From NCBI GenBank assembly GCA_947259005.1, contig CAMYKP010000007.1, positions 62,001-126,000 on the forward strand: DNA of 64,000 nt. Reading direction: 5' to 3'. The notes below the pieces were generated by a model that saw only the letters and a list, made by a program, of their open reading frames with translations, was not told where the DNA came from and ran no database searches. Below, in pieces: positions 1 through 11,135 of this stretch (its first letter is position 1; the number at the start of each line of letters is the position of its first letter). A program made the position numbers and the translations under genes. Source of the DNA: an uncultured Parasphingopyxis sp. Lineage in GTDB: Bacteria > Pseudomonadota > Alphaproteobacteria > Sphingomonadales > Sphingomonadaceae.

Positions 1-1
1 C

Positions 2-175
2 GGCAAGGACGCAGAAGCCGGTAAGGCAACCTTTGTTTCACTTTTGGGCCTGGAGCGGGCACGGCAGCAGGCCGAAATGCTCGTTGAGCAGGCAATTGAC
101 CATTTGCGGGACTTTGGCGAGGAAGCAGACATGCTGCGCGCCATTGCCCGCTTCTCGATTGAAAGGACGCATTGA
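2..175 (+). CDS. C-terminal fragment of polyprenyl (farnesyl/geranylgeranyl) diphosphate synthase; 5' end outside window
   Basis: Frame 2 reads GKDAEAGKATFVSLLGLERARQQAEMLVEQAIDHLRDFGEEADMLRAIARFSIERTH*, a typical polyprenyl synthetase C-terminus; TGA overlaps the coaD ATG. Confidence 0.8.
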   Translation, partial: GKDAEAGKATFVSLLGLERARQQAEMLVEQAIDHLRDFGEEADMLRAIARFSIERTH

Positions 176-684
176 TGAGCGCCAACAGAGTGGGAGTGTA
201 TCCCGGAACGTTCGACCCGATTACGCTTGGCCATATGGATATAATCCGGCGCGGCGCAAAGCTGGTCGACACGCTGATTATCGGCGTGACCACCAATCCC
301 AGCAAATCGCCGATGTTCAGCGACGAGGAACGGCTGGAAACGGTGAAGCGCGAAGTTGCATCCTGCGACGGCGATATCCGCGTCGTGCATTTCAATTCGC
401 TGCTGATGGACTTTGCCGAGCGGGAAGGCGCGACCGTTATCGTGCGCGGCCTGCGCGCCGTTGCGGATTTCGAATATGAATTCCAGATGGCGGGCATGAA
501 CCAGCAGCTCAACGAGAATATTGAAACACTGTTCCTGATGGCCGATGTGGCGCTGCAGCCGATTGCGTCTCGGCTGGTGAAGGAAATCGCCATGTATGGC
601 GGCGACATCCACAAATTCGTGACCCCGGCGGTTGAGCGTGAAATGAAAGCCCGGGTGGAAAAGCTTGGAAAGAAAGGCGATTAA
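175..684 (+). CDS. coaD: phosphopantetheine adenylyltransferase
   Basis: VGVYPGTFDPITLGHMDIIRRGAKLVD nucleotidyltransferase motif; full length about 169 aa from the ATG at 175. Confidence 0.97.
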   Translation: MSANRVGVYPGTFDPITLGHMDIIRRGAKLVDTLIIGVTTNPSKSPMFSDEERLETVKREVASCDGDIRVVHFNSLLMDFAEREGATVIVRGLRAVADFEYEFQMAGMNQQLNENIETLFLMADVALQPIASRLVKEIAMYGGDIHKFVTPAVEREMKARVEKLGKKGD

Positions 685-795
685 CGTTTCATCGTTCAGC
701 CTCCTTTCAGCCGGAAGCTGGTTGGGCTAAGGGAATATCGAAATCCATCCGCCGGCGCATGATGCGCGCGGCGAGAGCGAAGGTACGAGGATAGT

Positions 796-1512
796 ATGCG
801 TTTGAAATTATTCCTGTTTTCCCTGATGGCTTTGACCTTGAGCGGCACGGCGCATGCGCAAGACGATAACGGCATTACCGATGCTACCGGGTCGTCCAAC
901 ATCACTTATGCTTCAGGTGCCACACCGGCTGCCGATTCGGAAAACACGTTGCTGCTCGATCTGTCGACCGGTGGACGCGTCACGATCCGCCTGCGCCCTG
1001 ATGCCGCTCCCAACCATGTGGAGCGCATCAAGACGCTGGCGCGGCAGGGTTTTTACAATGGCATCATCTTTCATCGCGTGATTGACGGTTTCATGGCGCA
1101 GACCGGAGATCCGACCGGCACCGGGCAGGGCGGTTCGGAACTGCCCAATCTTGCGGCTGAATTCACGACATTGCCGCATGTTCGCGGGACTGTTTCGATG
1201 GCGCGTGCGACCGATCCGAACAGCGCGAACAGCCAGTTCTACATAATGTTCATGCCCAATCTCGGGCTTGATCATAACTATACTGCATTCGGCCGGGTCG
1301 TATCGGGCATGGAATATGTCGATATCATTCCACGAGGCGAGCCACCGGCAAATCCGGCCCGGATCATTCGGGCGTCGATCGCTGCAGACAATGTCCCGCC
1401 GCCTACCGCCGCCGAGATTGCGGCGATGACGCAGCCAGCCGCCTCAAACAGCCAGGCGGCAGCGCTGGATGCCGCGCTGGGCGCTGCTGCGGCAGACGAC
1501 ACCCCGCAATAA
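796..1512 (+). CDS. secreted peptidylprolyl cis-trans isomerase (cyclophilin type)
   Basis: signal peptide plus [25 protein letters not shown]...NSQFYIMF cyclophilin core. Confidence 0.95.
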   Translation: MRLKLFLFSLMALTLSGTAHAQDDNGITDATGSSNITYASGATPAADSENTLLLDLSTGGRVTIRLRPDAAPNHVERIKTLARQGFYNGIIFHRVIDGFMAQTGDPTGTGQGGSELPNLAAEFTTLPHVRGTVSMARATDPNSANSQFYIMFMPNLGLDHNYTAFGRVVSGMEYVDIIPRGEPPANPARIIRASIAADNVPPPTAAEIAAMTQPAASNSQAAALDAALGAAAADDTPQ

Positions 1513-1519
1513 CCGATCC

Positions 1520-2545
1520 GTGCGCGTCGATCTTTTCGATTTCGCGCTTCCCGAAGACCGCATAGCGCTTCGCCCGGCCAGTCCGCGCGACAGCGCGCGC
1601 ATGCTGGTTCTTGACGGGGATGCGATGGATGACCGGCTGGTCAGCGACCTGCCCGGATGCCTGCGTTCGGGCGATATTCTGGTCTTCAACGATACACGGG
1701 TCATCCCGGCGCAGCTTGAAGGGCGGCGCGGGGAAGCGAAGATCGGTGCCACGCTCCACAAACGCGAAGGGTTGCGCCAATGGCGCGCTTTCATCCGCAA
1801 TGCGAAGCGGGTGCGCGAGGGTGACCGGATCGACTTTGGCAACGATGTTGCGGCGATAGCCTCTGATCGCGGTGCCGATGGCAGTTTCCTCCTCTCGTTC
1901 GAAGGCGAGGAACCGGTCGAACTGCTATTGGAGCGCGCGGGCACTATGCCGCTGCCACCCTATATTGCCGGGAAGCGTCCGACCGACGACCGCGATGCAG
2001 AAGATTATCAGACAATGTTTGCGCGTGAAAAGGGAGCCGTCGCCGCGCCGACCGCTGCGCTGCATTTCACGCCCGGGCTTCTCGAGCGCCTGGATGCTGC
2101 AGGAATTGGCCATGTGACGCTCACGCTGCATGTCGGCGCAGGTACCTTCCTGCCGATGAAGGCGGACGACAGTGATGACCATGTCATGCATTCCGAATGG
2201 GGGCGTATCGACGCGGCAACGGCCAGGCACCTTAACGATGCGCGCGAGACAGGTGGCCGGATAATCGCAGTCGGCACGACGAGCCTGCGCCTACTGGAAA
2301 GCGCGACGGGCGAGGATCGGCAGGTGCAGCCCTTTGAAGGCGATACCGCCATATTCATCACCCCCGGCTATCGCTTCCGCGCGATCGACGGACTGATGAC
2401 CAACTTCCACCTGCCGCGCTCAACCCTGTTCATGTTGGTAAGCGCGCTGATGGGGCGGGAGCGTATGCTGGACGCCTATGAGCATGCCATTGCGGAGAAA
2501 TATCGTTTCTACAGCTATGGTGACGCGAGCCTGTTGCTGCCCTAA
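1520..2545 (+). CDS. queA: S-adenosylmethionine:tRNA ribosyltransferase-isomerase
   Basis: [19 protein letters not shown] start (GTG at 1520), [22 protein letters not shown]; followed by tgt. Confidence 0.96.
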   Translation: MRVDLFDFALPEDRIALRPASPRDSARMLVLDGDAMDDRLVSDLPGCLRSGDILVFNDTRVIPAQLEGRRGEAKIGATLHKREGLRQWRAFIRNAKRVREGDRIDFGNDVAAIASDRGADGSFLLSFEGEEPVELLLERAGTMPLPPYIAGKRPTDDRDAEDYQTMFAREKGAVAAPTAALHFTPGLLERLDAAGIGHVTLTLHVGAGTFLPMKADDSDDHVMHSEWGRIDAATARHLNDARETGGRIIAVGTTSLRLLESATGEDRQVQPFEGDTAIFITPGYRFRAIDGLMTNFHLPRSTLFMLVSALMGRERMLDAYEHAIAEKYRFYSYGDASLLLP

Positions 2546-3685
<1,140 letters not shown>

Positions 3686-3687
3686 TA

Positions 3688-4458
3688 ATGGCACTTGTCG
3701 AGATCGAACGCTGTGGCGGCTATGCGGTGCTTACGCTCAACCGCCCCGAAGCGATGAATGCGCTGTCAGCAGCGTTGCGGAGCGAACTCGCCCGGACAGT
3801 TTTCGCGATGGAAGCCGATGCGGAAATCCGCGTCCTGATCCTTACAGGGGCAGGGGAAAAGGCATTCACCGCGGGGCTTGATCTGAAAGAACTGGGCTCG
3901 GGCGCGTCGAGCGTCGGCGATGCCGTCGATGTGGAGGATCCCGTCACCGCACTTGAGCGGTTCAGCGGTCCGATCATCGGGGCAATCAACGGTGTAGCGA
4001 TTACGGGCGGGTTTGAGGTGGCGCTGGCCTGTGATGTGCTGATCGCCAGCGAGAATGCGCGGTTCGCAGATACCCATGCGCGGGTTGGTGTCATGCCGGG
4101 CTGGGGGCTGAGCCAGAAACTGAGCCGCGCCATCGGTATTTCCCGGGCCAAGGAAATGTCGCTGACCGGCAATTTCATATCGGCGGAACAGGCGGAACGC
4201 TGGGGCCTGGTCAATCGCGTCGTCGCGGCCGGGGATCTGCTGCCCGTAGCGCGCAGCCTGGCCGAAGACATGCTTTCGGTCGAGCCGGATATGCTGACTG
4301 GCTATCTGAAGCTTATCGACGACGGATTTGCCGCGAGTTTTGGCGAGGGCCTGGAACTGGAGCGTGAACGGGCCGCCATGAATTCAGGCATATCGGCAGA
4401 TGACATCGAGCAACGTCGCCTTGCCGTGCAAGCGCGGGGACGCGGGCAGGCGGACTAA
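3688..4458 (+). CDS. enoyl-CoA hydratase/isomerase family protein
   Basis: crotonase fold: LNRPEAMNALS, AFTAGLDLKEL, INGVAITGGFEVALACD. Confidence 0.93.
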   Translation: MALVEIERCGGYAVLTLNRPEAMNALSAALRSELARTVFAMEADAEIRVLILTGAGEKAFTAGLDLKELGSGASSVGDAVDVEDPVTALERFSGPIIGAINGVAITGGFEVALACDVLIASENARFADTHARVGVMPGWGLSQKLSRAIGISRAKEMSLTGNFISAEQAERWGLVNRVVAAGDLLPVARSLAEDMLSVEPDMLTGYLKLIDDGFAASFGEGLELERERAAMNSGISADDIEQRRLAVQARGRGQAD

Positions 4459-4472
4459 GGGAGCGGCTCCCT
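4458..4472. terminator. short inverted repeat AGGGAG-CGG-CTCCCT spanning both convergent stop codons
   Basis: perfect 6-bp inverted repeat between convergent genes; no U-tract. Confidence 0.35.
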
Positions 4473-6009
4473 ATTCAGCGGCGATTGTAGCAGGTTCTTC
4501 CGTATCGGTTGCAATGGGAGCTGTTGCCGAGCGTTCCCTGAACTCGATCGCGCCGTCGTCGATCTCACCATATTTGAGCGCGCGAATATCTTTCGGATAA
4601 TTCTGCAGATTCTGCCACACGCCCTTATGGCCCTGTGCAGGCAATTTTTCTTCGGCGCGCTTGAAATAGCCGGATGAGAAATCGACCCAGGGCCGCCGTT
4701 CGATTACGTCGTCGGTCGGCAAGCGTGGGGTCGCGATTTCGGTGCCGGTCTCGTCCATATAGTTGATCATGCGGCACACATATTCGTTGGTGAGGTCCGC
4801 ACGTAGCGTCCAGGAGGCATTGGTATAGCCGAAGGATATCGCGAAATTCGGAACGTCCGAGAACATCATCGCCTTGTAGGTGATCGTATCGTGGAAATTG
4901 ATCGGCTTGCCATCCACCGTCACGTCGATCCCGCCGGCCATTTGCAGATCGAGACCCGTCGCTGTGACGATGATATCGGCCGCAAGGTCTTCACCGGATT
5001 TCAGCCGGATGCCGGTCTTGGTGAAATGATCGATATGATCGGTGACGATGGTCGCCTTGTCGGCCTTCACTGCATTGAAGAAATCGCTGTCTGGCACGAG
5101 GCACAGGCGCTGTTCCCAGGGATTGTAGCTTGGCGTGAAATGGGTATCGACATCATAGTCCTCGCCCAATTCGTCGCGGACATGCTTGAGCAGGACTTCC
5201 TTGACCTTTTCCGGCTTGGTCCGGGCGCGGCGGAAGATGAGCTGCTGGAGCGTCACATGCTTCTTCCGAATAAGCGAATAAGCCCATTTCGACGGCAAGA
5301 TCCTGCGCAGGAAATTGGCGAACCTGTCGCTGGCCGGGCGCGAAACCATATAGGTGGGGGAGCGCTGCAACATAGTAACATGACCGGCCGGATTCTCGCT
5401 GTCGAGCATGGCTGGGACCAAGGTTACGGCCGTAGCGCCTGAGCCGATGACCAGCACCTCCTTGCCCGCATAGTCCAGATCTTGCGGCCAATGCTGCGGA
5501 TGGACGATCCTGCCCTGGAAATTCTCAATCCCTTCCCAGTCGGGCGTGTAGCCGGATTCATAATTGTAATAGCCGCTGCACATATAGAGGAAATTGCAGG
5601 TATATTGGCGGGGTTCGGCATTTTCGCCCGCTTCGACATCAACCGTCCAGCAGGCATTCTCAGAAGACCAGCTCGCCGATTTCACATTGTGCCGATAGCG
5701 GATTTTTTCATGGATGCCATACTCCGTCGCCGTCTCATCCAGATAGTTGAGGATCGAGGGGCCGTCGGCGATGGCTTTCTGTTCGGTCCATGGCTTGAAC
5801 GCATAGCCAAGCGTGAACATGTCGGAATCGGAACGAATGCCGGGATAGCGGAACAGGTCCCAGGTGCCGCCGAAACTCTCCCGGTTTTCAAGGATTGCAT
5901 AGCTTTTGCCGGGGCAATTTTGCTGAAGATAGACACCCGCGCCGATACCGGAAATGCCGGCTCCCACGACTATTACATCAAAATGCTGGGGTGCATCGTC
6001 TCGTGCCAT
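4471..6009 (-). CDS. flavin-containing monooxygenase, type I Baeyer-Villiger-like
   Basis: GAGISGIGAG dinucleotide motif and BVMO fingerprint FQGRIVHPQHWP (FxGxxxHxxxW); ATG at 6009 preceded by GAGAGGAAG. Confidence 0.93.
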   Translation of the reverse strand: MARDDAPQHFDVIVVGAGISGIGAGVYLQQNCPGKSYAILENRESFGGTWDLFRYPGIRSDSDMFTLGYAFKPWTEQKAIADGPSILNYLDETATEYGIHEKIRYRHNVKSASWSSENACWTVDVEAGENAEPRQYTCNFLYMCSGYYNYESGYTPDWEGIENFQGRIVHPQHWPQDLDYAGKEVLVIGSGATAVTLVPAMLDSENPAGHVTMLQRSPTYMVSRPASDRFANFLRRILPSKWAYSLIRKKHVTLQQLIFRRARTKPEKVKEVLLKHVRDELGEDYDVDTHFTPSYNPWEQRLCLVPDSDFFNAVKADKATIVTDHIDHFTKTGIRLKSGEDLAADIIVTATGLDLQMAGGIDVTVDGKPINFHDTITYKAMMFSDVPNFAISFGYTNASWTLRADLTNEYVCRMINYMDETGTEIATPRLPTDDVIERRPWVDFSSGYFKRAEEKLPAQGHKGVWQNLQNYPKDIRALKYGEIDDGAIEFRERSATAPIATDTEEPATIAAE

Positions 6010-6038
6010 CTTCGCTTCCTCTCGCGCCAATCAGTTTC

Positions 6039-6067
6039 AATATAGAACGGATTGACGTTAACGGCAA
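6039..6067 (-). promoter_or_regulatory. candidate sigma70-type promoter of the Baeyer-Villiger monooxygenase gene
   Basis: minus strand TTGCCG-N17-TATATT about 30 bp upstream of the ATG at 6009. Confidence 0.45.
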
Positions 6068-6080
6068 GCTGGCCGGGCAC

Positions 6081-6632
6081 TCAGCCCAATTGCTGGATTT
6101 TCTGCATATCGTCGTAAAGGCTGTAAACGCTATCGCCGACCTTCACGATCACGCCTGCGACCTCCACATAAGGATTATTCTGCAGCGCGGGTACGGCCAG
6201 CTTCACGACATCGACCAGTTCGACGAGGGCGCGGCTCGATTTGATCATGGGCTTCACATAGGATTTCCGGTCAGGATCGGTGAAGGCATTGATCGCCGCA
6301 TGCGATGAAAAGACAAGCTCGACGCCGTCGACAGGGCCCGTCGCTTCCGGAAAATACTTCTTAACAAGCCCAAGATTCTTGCCGGCAAAGCCAATCAGGG
6401 AATTGTTGAAATGCCGCCTTTGCGTATCGTTCCATCCCTGGGATTTCTCATCCAGCACATGCAGGGTCTGGTCGTCGGACAAGGCGACATAATCATTGGA
6501 CAGGGTCTCTGTTTCAGAGGCGATGTCGCCGGTAACCGATATCGTGTGACTGTCGCTGCCTATGTACGACAGCAGCTCGTCCCGCGTTTTCGTGTTGGTC
6601 TGCAATGTTCGGGTCGTCGTAGTGATATGCAT
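6081..6632 (-). CDS. hypothetical protein (orphan, about 183 aa)
   Basis: complete ORF, ATG at 6632 with GGAGGATATC RBS; no family recognised. Confidence 0.7.
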   Translation of the reverse strand: MHITTTTRTLQTNTKTRDELLSYIGSDSHTISVTGDIASETETLSNDYVALSDDQTLHVLDEKSQGWNDTQRRHFNNSLIGFAGKNLGLVKKYFPEATGPVDGVELVFSSHAAINAFTDPDRKSYVKPMIKSSRALVELVDVVKLAVPALQNNPYVEVAGVIVKVGDSVYSLYDDMQKIQQLG

Positions 6633-6668
6633 GATATCCTCCGCGCTCAATCGACCCGATCAATCATA

Positions 6669-6686
6669 AGGGCGCTTTTGCGCCCT
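6669..6686 (-). terminator. hairpin downstream of the RNA helicase gene
   Basis: perfect AGGGCGC-(4 nt)-GCGCCCT inverted repeat just after the helicase stop on the minus strand. Confidence 0.5.
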
Positions 6687-6691
6687 GCAAA

Positions 6692-8101
6692 TCAGCCGCC
6701 CAGTTTTACATTGAGAAAACCGGGTAGCGGGCCGTTCCAGTCATCGTCATCGGATTCCGTTGCCGGTGCAGTTTTGGGTTCAGCGCTTTGGGTTTTTTGA
6801 GGTGTCGCTTTGGACTCCGCCTTTTCCGGTTTGGCTGGGGCAGGCTGTGTGTCCCTTGAGTCCGTGTTGGATCGCCGTTTCGATTTGCTTTTCGATTTCT
6901 TGGCGGGCATTTCATCCTGCGCTTTTGGCGCATCCGCCTTGGAATCATCTTCCTTGGGCGTATCGGCTTTTGGTGCCGGTTTGCCGCTGCTCTTGCCGCC
7001 TCGGTCGATGGTCTGCCCGGTCAGCTTTTCGATATTCTCGATCGCCTCTTCGTCAGCGGGCGTTACGAGCGTGATCGCGGTTCCGGTGGCGCCTGCGCGG
7101 CCCGTACGGCCGATCCGGTGAATATAGTCATCGGGATGCCAGGGCGCGTCATAGTTGAAGACATGGCTGACGCCCTTGATGTCGAGCCCGCGGGCGGCGA
7201 CGTCGGATGCGACGAGGATGTTGATCTCGCCCGACTTGAAGAGATCGAGCTCCCGCATCCGTTCTGGCTGGCTCATATCGCCATGGATCTGGCCTGCCTT
7301 GAAACCGTCCTGCTGGAGCGATTTCTGGAGGTCGCGAACCGTCGTCTTGCGGTTCGAGAATATGATCGCGGTACTGATATCCTCGCTGCGCAGCAGTTTC
7401 TTGAGGGCTGTCTTCTTGCTGCGTGCACTGGTTTCCACCAGCCGCTGTGCGATATTGGTCGCTGCCGTTGCCGGACGCGCCACTTCGATCTGCTTCGGAT
7501 TGCTGAGAAACTTGTCGGACAGCTTCTTGATCGGAGGCGGCATCGTTGCCGAAAAAAGCAGGGTCTGGCGGTTGGCGGGAAGCTTCTGGCAGATAGTCTC
7601 GATATCGGGAATGAAGCCCATGTCGAGCATCCGGTCTGCCTCGTCGATCACGAGAATGTCACATCCCGAAAGCAGGATCTTTCCGCGATCGAACAGGTCC
7701 ATCAATCGGCCCGGTGTGGCGATCAGGACATCGACGCCCTTTTCGAGCGCCTTCATCTGGTCGCCCATGCTGACCCCGCCAATGAGCAGCGCCATGGAGA
7801 GCTTCTGATATTTGCCGTATTTCTCGAAATTCTCGGCAACCTGCGCTGCTAGCTCGCGCGTCGGTTCGAGGATCAGCGAGCGGGGCATCAGCGCGCGGCT
7901 GCGACCATGGCTCAGAATGTCGATCATCGGCAGCACGAAGCTGGCTGTTTTGCCGGTGCCGGTCTGCGCGATCCCCACAATGTCCTTCATCATCAGGATA
8001 GGGGGGATGGTCTCCGCCTGGATTGGCGTCGGTTCAGTGTAGCCGGAATCATCTACAGCGCGCAGTAATTCATCAGAAAGGCCGAGGTCGGCAAAGTTCA
8101 T
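6692..8101 (-). CDS. DEAD/DEAH-box RNA helicase, RhlE-like, with low-complexity C-terminal tail
   Basis: AQTGTGKTA, PTRELAAQ, VIDEADRMLD, FSATM, HRIGRTGRAG motifs; start MNFADLGLSDELLRAV. Confidence 0.95.
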   Translation of the reverse strand: MNFADLGLSDELLRAVDDSGYTEPTPIQAETIPPILMMKDIVGIAQTGTGKTASFVLPMIDILSHGRSRALMPRSLILEPTRELAAQVAENFEKYGKYQKLSMALLIGGVSMGDQMKALEKGVDVLIATPGRLMDLFDRGKILLSGCDILVIDEADRMLDMGFIPDIETICQKLPANRQTLLFSATMPPPIKKLSDKFLSNPKQIEVARPATAATNIAQRLVETSARSKKTALKKLLRSEDISTAIIFSNRKTTVRDLQKSLQQDGFKAGQIHGDMSQPERMRELDLFKSGEINILVASDVAARGLDIKGVSHVFNYDAPWHPDDYIHRIGRTGRAGATGTAITLVTPADEEAIENIEKLTGQTIDRGGKSSGKPAPKADTPKEDDSKADAPKAQDEMPAKKSKSKSKRRSNTDSRDTQPAPAKPEKAESKATPQKTQSAEPKTAPATESDDDDWNGPLPGFLNVKLGG

Positions 8102-8222
8102 AAAATATCCGAAAAACGTTGAGTGTGCGCGGTTTCTATGCATCGCGCTTTCGCGGCTGGCGATTGGGCGCTGGAGCCCGAAAAGTCAAGTGAAAGGCCG
8201 TGTCTGGCCGTCGGTTTGCCGG

Positions 8223-8669
8223 TTAATCCCCGGAGCGCGGTTCGAGTATGTGAAAGTCCGATATCGTGCATTCGCTTCCGGCCCGTGAAACGATTGTGTC
8301 GCGGTCGGCGCAAATCTGGCCGTCTTCTCCGGGAACGAGGTAAAATGCCGAATAGTAACCGAGCGTCACACATTCGGAATCGAGCCGTGCGCGAATCAGG
8401 CGATTGTCATGCGTCAGCAGGTCGACAACGCCGGGCCGGGTGAAGCGGGCACGCGCAATGGACGACACCGGTTGGCAAGCGGCGGCGGGCCTTTCGCGCC
8501 AGACTATTCCCGTCGGCGCGCGGCGCCGGGGCCGCAAGGTTCTGCGGGTCGGGATACGGATGATGATCCGCTGCTCCACGCTCTGCATGGCGAGCTGGAC
8601 CGGCGCGGTCGCAGGTGCGGCCGAGCTGACCAGGAACAGTAATGCGGCACTGACGAGTGACACGGGCAA
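8223..8669 (-). CDS. small secreted protein of unknown function
   Basis: C-terminal part of the 8223..9320 ORF: TTG start, signal peptide PVSLVSAALLFLVSSAAPATA, paired-Cys mature region (SECVTLGYYSAFYLVPGEDGQICADRDTI). Confidence 0.65.
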   Translation of the reverse strand: MPVSLVSAALLFLVSSAAPATAPVQLAMQSVEQRIIIRIPTRRTLRPRRRAPTGIVWRERPAAACQPVSSIARARFTRPGVVDLLTHDNRLIRARLDSECVTLGYYSAFYLVPGEDGQICADRDTIVSRAGSECTISDFHILEPRSGD

Positions 8670-8754
8670 TCCTAACGTTGCGCGCGGTGTCGCTCTTTCC
8701 CGTTTAACCGGAGATGAATTGGCCAGCCGACGCAATGCGGCTATCACCATCGGG

Positions 8755-10197
8755 ATGGAGGATACTGCAATTCTCGAACGGCTGGCGGCAATAGTCGGGC
8801 CTCGCGGCGTGACGACAGACGCCGATGAACTCGCGCCCTGGCTTACGGACTGGCGGGGGCGGGTAACCGGGCAAGCGATTGCACTGGTCTCGCCGAAAAC
8901 CGCCGAGCAGGTGCAGGCTATCGTGACTCTGGCGAGCGAAGCCGGGGTGGTTCTTGTCCCGCAGGGCGGCAATACGGGCATGGTTGCGGGCGGCATTCCG
9001 GGCTCCGAAGGCCGGACGATCCTGCTCTCCCTGCGCAAGATGAATGCGATCCGGTCCATCGACCCCGATGACAACAGCATGACGGTCGAAGCCGGCGTCA
9101 TCCTCAGCACCGTGCACCGTGCAGCCGAAGAGCATGGCCGCCGTTTCCCGCTCTCGCTCGGGGCCAAGGACAGCGCGACCGTGGGCGGACTCATCGCGAC
9201 CAATGCGGGCGGTACCCAGGTCTTGCGGTTCGGATCGATGCGCGCGCTGACACTGGGGGTCGAGGCAGTACTGCCCGATGGCAGCCTGTTTGAGGGCCTG
9301 TCGACGCTCCGCAAGGACAATCGTGGCTATGATCTGAGGCAGCTTCTTGCCGGATCGGAAGGAACCCTCGGAGTGATAACTGCGGCCAGCCTCAAACTGG
9401 TGCCCGCCGCACCGCACCGGATCGTCGCCTGGCTGGGTCTTGAGTCGGCGGATAAGGCGCTCGGCATGTTGCGCATGCTTGAGGGCGAATTGGGGGATGC
9501 GGTCGAGAGCTTCGAGCTGATTCCCGATGCGGCGCTGGCGCTCGTGCTCGAGCATATTCCCGATACCCGGGCACCACTCGCAGAAACCTATCGCTGGAAT
9601 GTGCTGGTCGAGGTGCGGACGGCACATGACCCTGCGGATTTGCGGACACGGACTGAGCATGCGCTCGCAGCCGCCCTGAACGAACAGCTGATCGCGGACG
9701 CGGCCTTGGCCGAGAGTGAGGGGCAGGCCGAAGCTTTCTGGAAGTTGCGAGAAGTGATTTCCGTGGCCGAACGGGCGGACGGTATGGCGGCGAAGCACGA
9801 CGTTTCCGTTCCGGTATCGGCAATGCCGGCCTTCATCGAATCGGCCAGCGCGGCAGTGGAAGCGAAATTCGTGGGCTCACGCGTGATTGCGTTCGGCCAT
9901 CTGGGTGACGGCAATGTCCATTTCAACGTCCGCGCACCGGCGGGAACCGACGATAAAGCCTGGTTTGCCGAAACAGCGAACGCTGTCACCCGGTTCGTGC
10001 ATGACATGACCCGTAACACCGGCGGGTCGCTCTCGGCCGAGCACGGTATCGGGCAGCTGAAGCTGGCTGAATTTGAACGGCTGGTCGATCCGGCGCGGCT
10101 GAAGGCGATGCAGGCCATCAAGCGCGCGCTCGACCCACAGGGGATAATGAACCCCGGCAAGCTCGTTCCGCTTGCGAATCTGCCCAAGAATCCATAG
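8755..10197 (+). CDS. FAD-binding oxidoreductase (D-2-hydroxyacid/D-2-hydroxyglutarate dehydrogenase-like)
   Basis: PQGGNTGMVAGGIP, GGLIATNAGGTQVLRFG, HLGDGNVHFN, GGSLSAEHGIGQLKL; start placed at ATG 8755, not the track start 8404. Confidence 0.92.
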   Translation: MEDTAILERLAAIVGPRGVTTDADELAPWLTDWRGRVTGQAIALVSPKTAEQVQAIVTLASEAGVVLVPQGGNTGMVAGGIPGSEGRTILLSLRKMNAIRSIDPDDNSMTVEAGVILSTVHRAAEEHGRRFPLSLGAKDSATVGGLIATNAGGTQVLRFGSMRALTLGVEAVLPDGSLFEGLSTLRKDNRGYDLRQLLAGSEGTLGVITAASLKLVPAAPHRIVAWLGLESADKALGMLRMLEGELGDAVESFELIPDAALALVLEHIPDTRAPLAETYRWNVLVEVRTAHDPADLRTRTEHALAAALNEQLIADAALAESEGQAEAFWKLREVISVAERADGMAAKHDVSVPVSAMPAFIESASAAVEAKFVGSRVIAFGHLGDGNVHFNVRAPAGTDDKAWFAETANAVTRFVHDMTRNTGGSLSAEHGIGQLKLAEFERLVDPARLKAMQAIKRALDPQGIMNPGKLVPLANLPKNP

Positions 10198-10213
10198 AGG
10201 GCAAGGCAATCCG

Positions 10214-10245
10214 GGCTGCCACGTTCAACGGCAGCCTTCCTTTAT
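10214..10245 (+). terminator. intrinsic terminator-like hairpin after the FAD oxidoreductase
   Basis: GGCTGCC-(9 nt)-GGCAGCC followed by TTCCTTTATT. Confidence 0.5.
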
Positions 10246-10266
10246 TCCGGCCACAGGAGACTTTTC

Positions 10267-11067
10267 ATGGCTAGCGCTGCCCCGCAGCAGAATTTTCCGC
10301 TGTTATATTCGGACCTCGTTCCGCTTTCGAGCCAGGAGCATGCAAATTTCAAATTGCAGGTCCGGCCGAAGATGCCGTTCCTCGCGGAAACGCACGCCGT
10401 TCCGGTGACGATCGATGAGTTCGTCATGGTGCAGCGTCACATGCCGATCGTCTTCTCCTCGGGCGACAACCCGGTACCGCTCGCGCTGATGGGTCTCAAT
10501 CAGGGCGTCAACGTGTTCCTCAATGAGAATGGCGAGCTTGCCGGCAACCCAACCTATATGCCCGCCTATGCGCGTCGTTATCCGTTCCTGCTGGCGAAAC
10601 TGCGCCAGGATTCGGAGGAGCTGTCCCTCTGTTTCGATCCGACGACCGATATTGTCGGCGAATATGACGAAGGCGAAGACCTGTTCACGGACGGCCAAGC
10701 GTCCGACACGACCAAGAGCCTGTTGCAGTTCTGCGAACAGGTCGAAACCTCCGGTCATCGCACGGTCCAGTTCGTTGAAGAGCTGCAAAAGGCCGAGCTG
10801 CTGATGGAAGGCGAAGTTTCGATCGACACGCCGAATTCTGACAAGCCGTTCGTGTATCGCGGTTTCCAGATGGTGAACGAAGAAAAGCTCAAGGAAATTC
10901 GCGGCGATCAGGCGCGGAAATTCGTGCAAAGTGGCATAATGCCGCTCATTTATGCGCACATGATGTCGCTGCAGCTTGTTCGCGATATTTTCGCGATGCA
11001 GCTCCAGCAGGGCAAGGTTCCGCCGCAGCCGGACGCCAATGTCCCGCAGGGAATGGAACAAAACTAG
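10267..11067 (+). CDS. SapC family protein
   Basis: HANFKLQVRPKMPFLAETHAVPVTIDEF and LFDxxTD-like region typical of the SapC family. Confidence 0.88.
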   Translation: MASAAPQQNFPLLYSDLVPLSSQEHANFKLQVRPKMPFLAETHAVPVTIDEFVMVQRHMPIVFSSGDNPVPLALMGLNQGVNVFLNENGELAGNPTYMPAYARRYPFLLAKLRQDSEELSLCFDPTTDIVGEYDEGEDLFTDGQASDTTKSLLQFCEQVETSGHRTVQFVEELQKAELLMEGEVSIDTPNSDKPFVYRGFQMVNEEKLKEIRGDQARKFVQSGIMPLIYAHMMSLQLVRDIFAMQLQQGKVPPQPDANVPQGMEQN

Positions 11068-11135
11068 CCAAAATGCGGGTTTCTGGCGGGTTTTTCGATC
11101 ACCGCTTGAAACACTGACACTTCGTTAATATCTTT

